Shown: positions 8,585 through 17,260 of the stretch, in pieces | How the letters are laid out: each line of letters begins with the position of its first letter | How positions within the stretch are numbered: the stretch's first letter is position 1 | Origin: Actinobacteria bacterium HGW-Actinobacteria-4 | GTDB lineage: Bacteria > Actinomycetota > Actinomycetes > Actinomycetales > Demequinaceae | Direction: 5' to 3' | NCBI GenBank assembly: GCA_002841315.1 | Contig: PHEW01000001.1 | Coordinates: 310,001-374,000 of the forward strand | DNA: 64,000 nucleotides | Program-made: the position numbers and the translations under genes | The notes under the pieces: generated by a model | Told to the model about the DNA's origin: nothing | The model's input: only the letters and a program-made list of their open reading frames with translations | Databases searched by the model: none

Positions 8585-10261
8585 ATGCATGAACGCGCGG
8601 GCCAGGTTGCCCTTCCAGAAGACCTCATTGATGTTGACGCGCTCCTCGGCGCTTACTACGACCTTGTCCCGGACACCGGCGAATCGACGCAACGGGTGGC
8701 GTTTGGGACCTCCGGCCATCGCGGGAGTGCCTTCGACACCGCGTTCAATGAGGCTCACATCGTCGCAACAACGGCGGCGATCGTCGAGTATCGCGAGCGC
8801 CAAGGAATCGACGGCCCGCTGTTCATCGGCAAGGACACCCATGCACTATCCGGCCCTGCAACCGACACCGCCCTCGAGGTGCTGGCTGCGGCCGGCGTTG
8901 AAGTTCGGGTCGACGCGCGCGACCGTTTCACGCCCACACCCGCAATTTCGCACGCCATCCTCATCGCCAATGGTGCTCAGTCGCCCCTAGGTGTGCGGAC
9001 GTCCGGACCGGGTCTAGCAGACGGCATCGTCGTCACGCCGTCTCACAATCCGCCGCGCGATGGTGGCTTCAAGTACAACCCACCACACGGCGGGCCCGCG
9101 GATACTGAGGCCACCGCGTGGATCGCCACCCGCGCCAACGAGATCATCAAGGCTGGATACAAGAGCGTCCCGCGCGTCAGCCTCCCAAAGGCGCTCGCCG
9201 CCGAGACCACGCAGCGGTACGACTACATGGCCGCCTACATTCGTGACTTGCCGTCGGTGATTGACCTTGCCGCTATCAAGAACTCGGATGTGCGCATCGG
9301 AGCGGACCCCCTTGGCGGAGCCGCGGTGGACTACTGGGGCGCGATCGGCGAGGAACACGGCCTCAATCTGACGGTGGTCAACCCGAACGTTGACCCCCGC
9401 TGGGCGTTCATGACTCTCGACTGGGACGGCAAGATCCGAATGGACTGCTCGTCTCCACACGCGATGGCAAGTCTGCGGGGCATCATGGCGGGCGCGAACG
9501 CCCCCTACGACATCGCTACGGGCAACGACGCGGACGCCGACCGGCATGGCATCGTCACCCCCGACGGTTCGCTCATGAACCCCAACCACTTCCTTGCCGC
9601 AGCGATCGCGTACCTGTACGGAGGCACCCGTCCACAGTGGCCGGCGGATGCTGCCATTGGCAAGACTCTCGTCTCGTCTGCCCTCATTGATCGAGTGGGG
9701 AAGGACTTGGGACGACAGGTGCGGGAGGTGCCCGTGGGATTCAAGTGGTTCGTGGACGGGTTGCTCGACGGTTCGATCGCGTTCGGTGGGGAGGAATCCG
9801 CCGGGGCGAGTTTCCTGCGTCGGGACGGGCGAGTTTGGACCACCGACAAGGATGGCATCATCCTTGCGCTCCTTGGCGCTGAGATTACCGCGACCACGGG
9901 AGCGTCTCCTTCGGCACTGCACCGCAACCTCACCGACCGCCTAGGCGAGAGCTGGTACGCCCGCGTCGATGCGGCCGCCACACCAGCCCAAAAGGACACG
10001 CTGAAGAAGCTCTCCCCCCAGCAGGTCCGTGCCACCACGCTCGCCGGGCAGGACATCAAAGCAACGCTCACCAAGGCTCCAGGGAACGACGCCGATATCG
10101 GTGGGCTCAAGGTCTCAACAACGGATGCCTGGTTCGCCGCCCGGCCCTCAGGCACGGAGGATGTCTACAAGATCTACGCCGAGAGCTTCATCAGCGAGTC
10201 GCATCTCAACCAGGTGCAAGAAGCGGCGCGCGACGTTGTGAATGAGGCCCTGGAAGGTTAG
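8585..10261 (+). CDS. pgm: Phosphoglucomutase (alpha-D-glucose-phosphate specific)
   Basis: A 558-residue enzyme interconverting glucose 1-phosphate and glucose 6-phosphate, linking glycolysis to glycogen, trehalose and cell-wall nucleotide sugars. Visible motifs are VAFGTSGHRG near the N-terminus, the phosphoserine loop VTPSHNPPRDGGFKYN, the Mg2+ loop NDADADRHGIVTPDG, the sugar-specificity loop FGGEESAGASF and the phosphate-binding loop RPSGTEDVYKIYAE. Length is normal for the family. ATG 8585 fits the usual family start (RAGQxxxPEDLIDVDAL follows); an in-frame GTG at 8567 is the alternative. No strong ribosome site precedes either. Confidence 0.95.
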   Translation: MHERAGQVALPEDLIDVDALLGAYYDLVPDTGESTQRVAFGTSGHRGSAFDTAFNEAHIVATTAAIVEYRERQGIDGPLFIGKDTHALSGPATDTALEVLAAAGVEVRVDARDRFTPTPAISHAILIANGAQSPLGVRTSGPGLADGIVVTPSHNPPRDGGFKYNPPHGGPADTEATAWIATRANEIIKAGYKSVPRVSLPKALAAETTQRYDYMAAYIRDLPSVIDLAAIKNSDVRIGADPLGGAAVDYWGAIGEEHGLNLTVVNPNVDPRWAFMTLDWDGKIRMDCSSPHAMASLRGIMAGANAPYDIATGNDADADRHGIVTPDGSLMNPNHFLAAAIAYLYGGTRPQWPADAAIGKTLVSSALIDRVGKDLGRQVREVPVGFKWFVDGLLDGSIAFGGEESAGASFLRRDGRVWTTDKDGIILALLGAEITATTGASPSALHRNLTDRLGESWYARVDAAATPAQKDTLKKLSPQQVRATTLAGQDIKATLTKAPGNDADIGGLKVSTTDAWFAARPSGTEDVYKIYAESFISESHLNQVQEAARDVVNEALEG

Positions 10262-10343
10262 CCGGCCGTCCGTGGTTCGCGAAGACCCCAAAAAGGCGAT
10301 TTTGCTCCTGGACCTCACGGGCCTGGTGTGAAAGGGTACGAGC

Positions 10344-11066
10344 ATGAAGAAATCACTGCGCCTCATCGCGCTCGCCCTTGCGGCCACGGTAGTACTGTCC
10401 GGTTGTATCAAGATGGAGGTGAACCTCGAGCTGCAGTCTGACGACACTGTGAACGGCTCGATGGTCTTCGCCGTGCAGGAAGGCCTCGGGGAACTGCTTG
10501 CCGAAAACGGCGGAGAGGCTGCCTCTGACGAGGAAGCGGCCAAGGAGCTCTTTGGCGATGAACTGTCTTCTGACTTCGACAACGCGAGAGAAGAGCCCTA
10601 CAAGCAAGACGGTTGGGTGGGGACCCGCGTGATCTTCGAAGGCGAGTCCCTTGCGGACTTCAGCGACGACGGCGAGTTCTCGATCGTTCGAGACGGCGAC
10701 ACGTTCGTCGTCTCCGGCCCGTTCGACACGGATGCCACCAGCGGAAGCGACACCGAGATGTTCGAGGGTGCTGAAATGACGCTGAGCATCACGTTCCCCG
10801 GCGACGTCACCGAGCACAACGGCACGCTCGAAGGGAAGACCGTCACGTGGGACCTGCTTGCTGGTCCCGAAGACCTGTACGCAGTAGGCGGTGCCACTGA
10901 AGGCGGCGCCGGAATCCCGATCTGGCTGATCATCGCCCTTGTCGGGGTACTCCTCTTCGTTGGCGTCATCGTGCTGGTGGTCGTGCTCGTCGTTCGATCA
11001 GGCAAGAAGAAGGCCGACACCACGGAGGCGCCGCCGGCACCTCCGGCACCAGTTATCGAACCGTAG
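10344..11066 (+). CDS. LppM-like lipoprotein with C-terminal membrane anchor
   Basis: A 240-residue secreted lipoprotein. The signal sequence ends in a lipobox LSGC (Cys21). The mature region IKMEVNLELQSDDTVNGSMVF is the start of an LppM-type domain. Near the C-terminus a Val/Leu-rich transmembrane helix (about residues 193-216) is followed by a basic, Ala/Pro-rich cytoplasmic tail, so the protein is anchored at both ends. LppM of Mycobacterium is linked to cell-envelope and virulence functions; the role here is unknown. AAAGGG lies about nine bases before the ATG. A second protein of the same design begins seven bases after its stop. Confidence 0.82.
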   Translation: MKKSLRLIALALAATVVLSGCIKMEVNLELQSDDTVNGSMVFAVQEGLGELLAENGGEAASDEEAAKELFGDELSSDFDNAREEPYKQDGWVGTRVIFEGESLADFSDDGEFSIVRDGDTFVVSGPFDTDATSGSDTEMFEGAEMTLSITFPGDVTEHNGTLEGKTVTWDLLAGPEDLYAVGGATEGGAGIPIWLIIALVGVLLFVGVIVLVVVLVVRSGKKKADTTEAPPAPPAPVIEP

Positions 11067-11073
11067 AGTAAGA

Positions 11074-11856
11074 ATGACGATGGTTCGGCGAGTATCTCGC
11101 ATCGCCGCGCTCGCGCTGATCGCCTCCATGGCGCTCAGCGGCTGCGTGCGGATACTCGCCGACACCGCCGTCCATGCAGATAACACCTATTCACAACACA
11201 TCATCGTTGCCGTCAATGAAGCTGCGGTCCGAGAGTTCATAGGCCCTGGCGGCGGTGACATCTCTGAGATGTTTGGCCAAGCGACGGACGCAGACGCCTT
11301 TCAGGACCTTGTTGACCAGTATCCGGAGTCCGCCACCGTCGGGCCGTACACGGATGGCAACCTCGACGGCATCGAAGTCAAGGTCGACTCGTTGCCGCTG
11401 GCGCAGTTCAACGATGCCGCCACGTCAGTGACCGGTGCCGTCGGAGCGGTCGCGACGCTCGAACGCGTTGGCGACACCTTCGTGGTGACGCTTTCCTCAG
11501 ACTCTGTGCAGGAACTGAGCGGCCTCGACAGTGCCGGCGGGGACCTCGCGCTTCTCGACAACGCCATCGACGTCGCCGTCATCTACTCGTTCCCAGGCCT
11601 CGTGACCGAGGCTTCGGCGGGCACGATACGGGGCAAGGCGGTGCAGCTGAGCCTCTCCGATTTGCTCAACAACCAAGAGATCCGCATTGTCGCCGGCGCG
11701 GAACCTGCGATCGACTGGGCGCCCATCGTCCGGTGGTCGCTCATCACGCTGGCGTTTGTGGCGATCGTGGGCGGTGCCACCCTGCTCGTGATGCAGGACC
11801 GCCGCCGGCAGCGCCGCACCAACCTGCCTCCGCCACGTCCCTCCACTACTCCGTAA
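11074..11856 (+). CDS. Second LppM-like lipoprotein with C-terminal membrane anchor
   Basis: A 260-residue partner of the preceding gene: signal peptide with lipobox LSGC (Cys24), an LppM-like ectodomain (VRILADTAVHADNTYSQHI onwards), a transmembrane helix at about residues 223-245 and a short Arg-rich tail. It shares the overall layout of its neighbour but the sequences have diverged strongly. ATG 11074 (MTMVRRVSRIAAL) is chosen because it gives a proper basic signal-peptide start; ATG 11080 is an alternative and the upstream frame has no signal peptide. The pair is probably one transcript. Confidence 0.8.
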   Translation: MTMVRRVSRIAALALIASMALSGCVRILADTAVHADNTYSQHIIVAVNEAAVREFIGPGGGDISEMFGQATDADAFQDLVDQYPESATVGPYTDGNLDGIEVKVDSLPLAQFNDAATSVTGAVGAVATLERVGDTFVVTLSSDSVQELSGLDSAGGDLALLDNAIDVAVIYSFPGLVTEASAGTIRGKAVQLSLSDLLNNQEIRIVAGAEPAIDWAPIVRWSLITLAFVAIVGGATLLVMQDRRRQRRTNLPPPRPSTTP

Positions 11857-11887
11857 GTGTTCCCCGCCTCGACTCATCAGTGAGACG

Positions 11888-13171
11888 ATGGCAGGCGTGT
11901 TTGATACCTACCGAGTGCTGCTGAACCGGCCCGGCGCCAAAGCATTCGCGTCCGCGGGGCTACTGTCACGCCTACCCATTGCTATGTTCAACATCTCCGT
12001 CATCTTGATGGTGCAGATCCAGTACGACAGCTACGAGATGGCTGGCCGTGTCGCCGCAGTCGGCATCCTGGTGTGGGCGCTTCAGACAGTGCCGACCGCC
12101 CGCCTGACGGATCGCTACGGCCAGCGTGCCGTCATGTGGCCCCTCACCGTGCTCCACGTGGTGGGCGCCTCCTTAGCCATGGTCACCGCGATGAGCACTG
12201 GTCCGGAGTACGTGCTGTGGATTGCGGTCAGTCTTGCCTCGCTCAGCGGTCCGTTGGGATCACTCACCCGCGCACGTTGGTCACACATGCTCAAGAGCGA
12301 CAAGGATATTCACACCGCCTTCGCCCTTGAGGGCTCACTCGATGAGGTCCTCTTCATTGGTGGTCCTGCGGTTGCGACCATCCTCGCCACCGCGGTGTGG
12401 GCGCCGCTGGGACTCATCGTCTCTACCGTGGGTACCGTCATCGGCATCTCCATCTTGCTTGCGCAGCGCAGCACCCAGCCGCCCACCCGCTCCCAAGCCG
12501 GGGGAGTGAGCCTGGGCTGGCGACTGCCGCGGTCGGTGGTGGCCGTGGCGTTCATCGCGCTGGGACTCGGCCTGATTTTTGGGTCCTTTGATATCTCTGC
12601 AGTCGCGTTCGCAGATGAGCGAGGTCAGAAGGTGTGGGCGGGCGCAATCATCAGCGTGCTCGCGCTCGGTTCGCTCATTGGCGGCCTGCTCTATGGTTCA
12701 CGCCACTGGCTCACACCACTATGGAAGCGGACGGTACTCGTATCACTCGCTGTAGCCGTGGGCTTTGTGCTCATCAGCGTCGCACCCAACCTGTGGGTGT
12801 TCGCCGCGGTGGGCTTCTTCGCTGGTGCAACGATTGCCCCTGCACTCACCAACGCAGACACAGTAGTGCAGCGCGTAGTCGCGCGGGGCCAGATCACCGA
12901 AGGCATGGCTTGGTTGCGCATCGGGATGGGCGTGGGTGTCGCGGCCGGCGCGTGGATCGCGGGATTCCTCATCGAGACCTCCGAGGCCCGAATGGGGCTT
13001 TACCTCGCCGCCGCCGCCGCCGTGCTCATGTTTGTGATTGCTTTGGTCAGCGCGCGAGCAATTCGCTCCGGCACGGACCGTCCCGAAGTGGTGGATGACC
13101 ACGACGCTCCGCCGCCGTTTGGCAAAGGCGAAGAGTTCGTCGAGCAGCCCCCGATTTCGCCAAACATCTAG
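11888..13171 (+). CDS. MFS transporter, drug-exporter-like
   Basis: A 427-residue integral membrane protein with about 12 hydrophobic segments. Visible features include the A-motif-like TARLTDRYGQRAVM between helices 2 and 3 and the central SLTRARWSHMLKSDKDIHTAFALEGSLDEVLFIGGP. The C-terminal tail is acidic and Pro-rich. It is a clear paralogue of the transporter at 47.4 kb, which shares the pattern LTRARWTHxxKNREQLNTAFSLExSLEEVLFIxGP. Substrate unknown; the family is usually annotated as multidrug or sugar efflux. The start region offers no strong ribosome site. Confidence 0.85.
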   Translation: MAGVFDTYRVLLNRPGAKAFASAGLLSRLPIAMFNISVILMVQIQYDSYEMAGRVAAVGILVWALQTVPTARLTDRYGQRAVMWPLTVLHVVGASLAMVTAMSTGPEYVLWIAVSLASLSGPLGSLTRARWSHMLKSDKDIHTAFALEGSLDEVLFIGGPAVATILATAVWAPLGLIVSTVGTVIGISILLAQRSTQPPTRSQAGGVSLGWRLPRSVVAVAFIALGLGLIFGSFDISAVAFADERGQKVWAGAIISVLALGSLIGGLLYGSRHWLTPLWKRTVLVSLAVAVGFVLISVAPNLWVFAAVGFFAGATIAPALTNADTVVQRVVARGQITEGMAWLRIGMGVGVAAGAWIAGFLIETSEARMGLYLAAAAAVLMFVIALVSARAIRSGTDRPEVVDDHDAPPPFGKGEEFVEQPPISPNI

Positions 13172-13176
13172 GGGCG

Positions 13177-13264
13177 GGGACGCTGAGCGACTGGTCTACC
13201 AGTCGTGCACGGGTGTCAGGGAACGCAGCCCGGGACGCTGAGCGACTGGTCTACCAGTCGTGCA
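13177..13264. repeat. 33-bp perfect direct repeat carrying a palindrome, two copies
   Basis: The same 33 bases occur at 13177-13209 and 13232-13264, 55 bases apart from start to start. Each copy contains the perfect inverted repeat GACTGGT-CT-ACCAGTC. The right-hand copy overlaps the last codons and stop of the minus-strand ManD-like gene, so the left copy reads as a duplicated gene end lying in the gap between two convergent genes. The two palindromes may act as a double bidirectional terminator; there is no T-tract. Confidence 0.85.
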
Positions 13265-14501
13265 TCGTCCCATCAAGGAGTCGGTTCACGGGCAAGTAGG
13301 CGGGATCGTAAGGATGCTTCGCGGCGAGATCGTCATTGAGCTCGACACCGAGTCCCATCCGGTCGCCGGGATGTAGGAGCCCGTCGGTGAACGTGTAGCC
13401 GGTGTCAAAGACCTCAAGAGTCGCGGCGGAGTGCTTCATGTACTCCTGGATACCAAAGTTGTGCAGCGCGATGTCGAGGTGGAGCGCCGCGGCTTGACCA
13501 ACGGGTGAGATGTCAGTGGGACCGTGGAAGCCGGTCTTGATGCCGTAGATGGCCGCGAAGTCCGCGATCTTATTGAGGTGTGTGATACCGCCCGTGTGGG
13601 TGACTGCCGAGCGTATGTAGTCGATCAGCCTTTCGGTGATGAGCGTTTGGTAGTCGTAGACCGTGTTGAAGATTTCGCCGATCGCGATCGGCGTTGTGGT
13701 CTGGGACCTGACGTACCGTAATGCCGCTTGATCCTCGGCGGGGGTGCAATCCTCGAGCCAGAACAGGTCATAGGGTTCAAGTGCCTTGCCGAGTGACGCT
13801 GCCTCCCGTGGGGTCATACGGTGGTGCCCATCGTGGAGCAATGGCAGGTCTGGGCCGAACTCGGCGCGGACCGCTTCGAACACCGTGGGGATGTGCCGCA
13901 GGTAGGCCCGGGTGTCCCAGGCTTCTTCGACGGGGGCGAGCCGTTCGCCTCCAGCGATGCCCCTGCGGGCTGGTTCGTAGTCGTAGCGCTCGCCTCCACC
14001 AGCGGCTGATGCTGCCACGCCGTAGACCGAACCGAGCCCTGGGATGCCGCTTTGGATGCGGATGGCTTTGTAGCCGAGTTCAAGGTGTTCCCTGACGGAA
14101 TCCAGTATCTGCGGGATCTCGCGTCCGGACGCATGACCGTAGGCGAGCGCCCCTATTCGCGACTGGCCACCAAGCAGTTGATACAGCGGCACCTTGGCGC
14201 GCTTAGCCTTGATGTCCCACAACGCCACATCGACCGCAGCGATCGCGGCCATCGTGACCGGGCCGCGGCGCCAATAGGCACCGCGGTAGAGGTACTGCCA
14301 GGTGTCCTCGATGTTGTCCGCTTCGCGGCCCTCGAGGAGGGGGATGAGGTGGTCGGCAAGGTAAGAAGCGACGGCGAGTTCGCGCCCGTTAAGCGTGGCA
14401 TCGCCTAGCCCGGTAGTCCCATCCGCATCCGTGAGCCGAAGGGTCACAAAGTTGCGGCCGGGGGACGTGACATTGACCTCTGCGCGCGTTATGGTCGCCA
14501 T
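13251..14501 (-). CDS. Enolase-superfamily dehydratase, ManD/RspA-like (mannonate dehydratase family)
   Basis: A 416-residue enzyme. The N-terminal lid contains [27 protein letters not shown] and [29 protein letters not shown], classic ManD signatures. Metal ligands are seen in LLHDGHHR (Asp), [11 protein letters not shown] (Glu) and [13 protein letters not shown] (Glu), followed by [29 protein letters not shown] with the catalytic His. It probably dehydrates D-mannonate or D-gluconate, or is one of the low-activity members of the family. The ATG at 14501 is chosen over GTG 14507 because TAGGGT (complement of 14508-14513) lies exactly six bases before it, suggesting a leaderless start. Confidence 0.88.
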   Translation of the reverse strand: MATITRAEVNVTSPGRNFVTLRLTDADGTTGLGDATLNGRELAVASYLADHLIPLLEGREADNIEDTWQYLYRGAYWRRGPVTMAAIAAVDVALWDIKAKRAKVPLYQLLGGQSRIGALAYGHASGREIPQILDSVREHLELGYKAIRIQSGIPGLGSVYGVAASAAGGGERYDYEPARRGIAGGERLAPVEEAWDTRAYLRHIPTVFEAVRAEFGPDLPLLHDGHHRMTPREAASLGKALEPYDLFWLEDCTPAEDQAALRYVRSQTTTPIAIGEIFNTVYDYQTLITERLIDYIRSAVTHTGGITHLNKIADFAAIYGIKTGFHGPTDISPVGQAAALHLDIALHNFGIQEYMKHSAATLEVFDTGYTFTDGLLHPGDRMGLGVELNDDLAAKHPYDPAYLPVNRLLDGTMHDW

Positions 14502-14538
14502 GCTCACACCCTAGACGAGTCGCACCTCAACTCACTTG

Positions 14539-16227
14539 CTACCCGTAGTAGTTTGAGTAACCGCTGCCGGTGCCGGATCCTTCGCCAAAGTGCACGATCG
14601 AGAACGGCAGCGCTCCACTCGGTGGTGCGGGATACATGCCAACCAAGGTAGTCATGATGCCGTTGGTGGTGTCCACGAGGAAACTGCCAGAACTGTACGT
14701 GTCAATGCGGTAGACCCCGGGGCCAATGGATGTCAGGCCTTTGACGTAGATTCCGGCTCTCGACCAGCGATCTCCCGGACTTGCGAGCACGATGTCTTCC
14801 CCGTCGCGCACTAGTCGTACCTCGAACGTCTGCATGGAGCCGATGTCACTGACCAGCTTGATGCCGCTGGGCTCGTCGGTGTACTCAGCGAGGCTCTCGA
14901 GATCCGCGACGGGTGTTAAGGAGTGGCCGGCACTTGCGGTGAGGTTTCCTGCGGAGTCAACCGTGAAGTACTCCTCCCTGCTTCCACCGTTCCAGGCCCA
15001 GCAGTTGACCTGCGGGCCGGCTGCGGACCAGGTGGTGAAGCTGCAATGGTCGGGCCACGAGGGGTACTTGGGCTTCAGAAACGATTCGGTACCGGTCGCG
15101 AGGTCGTAGACAACCGCATTGGGGCGGCCAATGGAGCCGGACCTCGCGCTTGTGAAGCCTGAGTCGGCGGTGGAGAAGATGTTGAACAGTACCCGCTCAC
15201 CGTCTGGCGATACCCCGCTCCAGGGATCGCTGAAGTAGAAATCATTCTGGGCGAGGACCCGTGTCCATTTCCCGTAAGGCGAGTGGAGGAAGACACGCGT
15301 TTCCGTCCACTCGTTGCCATGCGCTACCCACAGTTCGGTGTTGTCCGGAAGCGCTGTTGCCAACTGTACTGACTGCGACGATCCGCTGGACATCTTGAAA
15401 GACAACGGATCTGGTGTGCCGGTAGTGAGATCGAAGAGCGCGGCCTTGGAGCCATACTCGGCAACAATCCAAGCAGTGCGCTGGTCCTCGTGCCACCCCG
15501 CCACGGCAGGTGCGTAGTTGAAGTCTTGGGGGAGCTTGAACAGTTCGAAGGCAACACCTTCTGGACTGTGGAGGTAAGCCCAGGACTCTGAACCAGCAGC
15601 GGGTTCGCCGTAGTCGTTGAGACGTGATCCCCAGACAACCGAGAGGGCCCAGCCCGGTCCGGCCTTGTCCCAGACCCAGTCCTCCATGACATAGGCGGTG
15701 GGAAATCCGTCGCCGCGCGCCGGCGCTTGCGGGGGGTACTCATGATCCGCGATGCCGTCGTCAAGGAGCCCAAACCCGATGTCAACGACTTCGGTGGGTG
15801 ACGGCGTGGGGCTTGGTGAGGGGGAAGGACTCGGAGCAATCACAGGTTCGCGTCCGCCAAGCGCCACCAGCAGAACAACCACCAGCGTGATGACTCCTAG
15901 GCCCACGCCCCCGCCAATCAGCCACCACTTCTTGGTGTTCGGAGGAGCATCGAGGCCCTCAGTGGGTTCAGGTGCCTCGCCCGAGTCTGACGGCGGTGCG
16001 TGCTCAAGGGTGGGCTCTGGCGGCGCGGGCTCCAGCTCCTGCTCCGGCTTCAACTCCGGCTTAACCGCCACGGGAGCGTCGGGCATGTTATATCGCTTGG
16101 GATCCTGGGCAATCTTGCCGCTGGGGAAGACCAGTGGATCGTCGGACCGGGGCATGACGCTGCGACGGCGTAGCTCTGCTGTGGTGGGCGGTGCCTCACC
16201 GCTGGGACTTCTGCTGTCCGTGTTCAT
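14539..16227 (-). CDS. Single-pass membrane protein with Ser-Pro stalk and beta-rich ectodomain
   Basis: A 562-residue protein of unknown function. The cytoplasmic part (1-98) is Pro/Glu-rich. A transmembrane helix follows at about 101-124, then a (Ser-Pro)n stalk at 131-145 and a roughly 410-residue ectodomain rich in Trp, Tyr, Gly and Asp with repeated WxxD/SPDGE-like turns suggestive of a beta-propeller. SPYGKWTRVL and SPDGERVLFNIF resemble propeller blades. Its paralogue at 19.5-20.6 kb shares the layout and the stretch YLxSPEGxxFxLYxLxxDxN...WxxDxRxAWxV. ATG 16227 is supported by GAGGG just upstream; an upstream in-frame start lacks a ribosome site. Confidence 0.7.
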   Translation of the reverse strand: MNTDSRSPSGEAPPTTAELRRRSVMPRSDDPLVFPSGKIAQDPKRYNMPDAPVAVKPELKPEQELEPAPPEPTLEHAPPSDSGEAPEPTEGLDAPPNTKKWWLIGGGVGLGVITLVVVLLVALGGREPVIAPSPSPSPSPTPSPTEVVDIGFGLLDDGIADHEYPPQAPARGDGFPTAYVMEDWVWDKAGPGWALSVVWGSRLNDYGEPAAGSESWAYLHSPEGVAFELFKLPQDFNYAPAVAGWHEDQRTAWIVAEYGSKAALFDLTTGTPDPLSFKMSSGSSQSVQLATALPDNTELWVAHGNEWTETRVFLHSPYGKWTRVLAQNDFYFSDPWSGVSPDGERVLFNIFSTADSGFTSARSGSIGRPNAVVYDLATGTESFLKPKYPSWPDHCSFTTWSAAGPQVNCWAWNGGSREEYFTVDSAGNLTASAGHSLTPVADLESLAEYTDEPSGIKLVSDIGSMQTFEVRLVRDGEDIVLASPGDRWSRAGIYVKGLTSIGPGVYRIDTYSSGSFLVDTTNGIMTTLVGMYPAPPSGALPFSIVHFGEGSGTGSGYSNYYG

Positions 16228-16570
16228 CGTGCCCTCGATTTCTTGGATCAAGCCTGAACGTAGCGCAAACATGGCTTCTCGTCGAGCCCCCCATTGTGGG
16301 GGATTTCCGGCCCGATTACTCGAGTCAGCGTTCGGGACTAAGGTCCCTCGGCATGCCTGCCAACGGGACGTAACGTCAGAGTCAGAGTTCCGAACGCCAA
16401 CGGCGGCGTTCGATAGACGTAGCTCAGACGGCCATCCGGGGACTTGGTCGTCTGAGCTGCACCTCTTCCGAGCGTCGGCATCCTACTCCCTCCCCTGGAT
16501 GCCGGCGCCGGATTGTTTCCAAGCCCATCCCAGCATCGGCCGCCATGAGGTCCAGCCCGATGCGGCGGGA
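16228..16570. other. 343-base gap with three inverted repeats
   Basis: No convincing gene lies here. It separates the start of the membrane protein gene from the end of the DUF6390-like gene, both on the minus strand. It contains a G/C hairpin CCCCCA-TTG-TGGGGG at 16288-16302, an 8-bp inverted repeat CGAACGCC-N6-GGCGTTCG at 16391-16412, and a strong hairpin at 16421-16458 (separate entry). The 8-bp repeat is a candidate operator for the downstream minus-strand gene. A copy of the window's over-represented 9-mer GCATCGGCC is at 16533. Confidence 0.6.
16421..16458 (-). terminator. Strong hairpin after the DUF6390 operon, probable terminator
   Basis: AGCTCAGACG at 16421-16430 pairs perfectly with CGTCTGAGCT at 16449-16458. 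The stem can be extended inward by GCCA/TGGT (one G-T pair) to about 14 base pairs with a 10-base loop. It lies 113 bases after the stop of the DUF6390-like gene. There is no T-tract, which is common for actinobacterial terminators; a structured leader element is the alternative. Confidence 0.55.
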
Positions 16571-17260
16571 TCACACCTCGGCGAGAACCCCATCAGGCGC
16601 GTCGTTGATCGCGTCCAGTTGCATGCGTGTCACGCGGCGCAGTTGAACCAACTGGCGGGTAGAAAGCCTGTCGCACACCCAATCCCAGTGCAGCGCGCAC
16701 CAGTCCCCACGGCGTACCCGCGGTTGTGTTCCCTCACCTTCAAACTTCAACGCGGCAAGCTCGATGCGGGCCTCGCCTAACTCGATGGTGCGCCCGTGCT
16801 GCACAAGGGGGCGAGACCGTACGGCCGCGACGCCGTCACGGATCGCCAGCACCCTGCCCCAACGCACCCGGCACTTCTCTAGGACGTCAAGCGCAGAGTC
16901 GCTCTCGTGAGCTCTCACCATGCTCACCCAAGGCGATGCCCCAAGAACTCGGAAGTTATGGTGCGGCGGCGGCATCGGTAGTGAAGGATCATCCAGAAGT
17001 GCGTTGCCCACCCAATATGCCTCAACAACGCGGGCGTCGAACGGATCGGCAATCCCGGCCGCGTGCGCGATGAGAGCCAACGAGGGAATCGCGGCTTGGT
17101 ATCCACGTGCCAACGCACCCAAGGCGCTGACGGCAATCTCACCGGCTGCGCACGCTACGAGTTCCCTCGCGTGGTCGACGTCCGAATGACCCAGATCATT
17201 GGGTGGATAGGCGTAGCGACTGAAGAGCAGCGCACCCGCGCGCTCCCTAGTAGCATCCAT
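16571..17260 (-). CDS. DUF6390-like protein
   Basis: A 229-residue soluble protein starting MDATRERAGALLFSRYAYPPNDLGHSD. The FARYAYPPN-LG opening, the PSLALIAHAAGIADPFDARVVEAYWVGNALLD segment and the HHNFRVLGASPWV stretch are what I recall for family DUF6390, found in Actinobacteria near NiFe-hydrogenase clusters; this attribution is from memory. No catalytic motif is obvious. ATG 17260 is preferred over 17281 because a GAGG site precedes it and the overlap with the upstream gene shrinks to 14 bases. It is clearly co-translated with the cNMP-binding gene upstream. No hydrogenase gene is in the window. Confidence 0.6.
   Translation of the reverse strand: MDATRERAGALLFSRYAYPPNDLGHSDVDHARELVACAAGEIAVSALGALARGYQAAIPSLALIAHAAGIADPFDARVVEAYWVGNALLDDPSLPMPPPHHNFRVLGASPWVSMVRAHESDSALDVLEKCRVRWGRVLAIRDGVAAVRSRPLVQHGRTIELGEARIELAALKFEGEGTQPRVRRGDWCALHWDWVCDRLSTRQLVQLRRVTRMQLDAINDAPDGVLAEV

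Noticed and set aside
9014-9922. 302-codon minus-strand frame inside phosphoglucomutase
   Set aside because: Antisense shadow; pgm motifs on the plus strand are complete.
15790-15840. Short tandem repeat in DNA at the Ser-Pro stalk
   Set aside because: It is simply the codon repeat of the (Ser-Pro)n linker of the membrane protein, not a separate element.
16391-16412. CGAAC...GTTCG resembling a LexA SOS box
   Set aside because: The actinobacterial SOS box has CGAAC and GTTCG separated by about four bases; here they are separated by twelve, and the neighbouring gene is not a repair gene.
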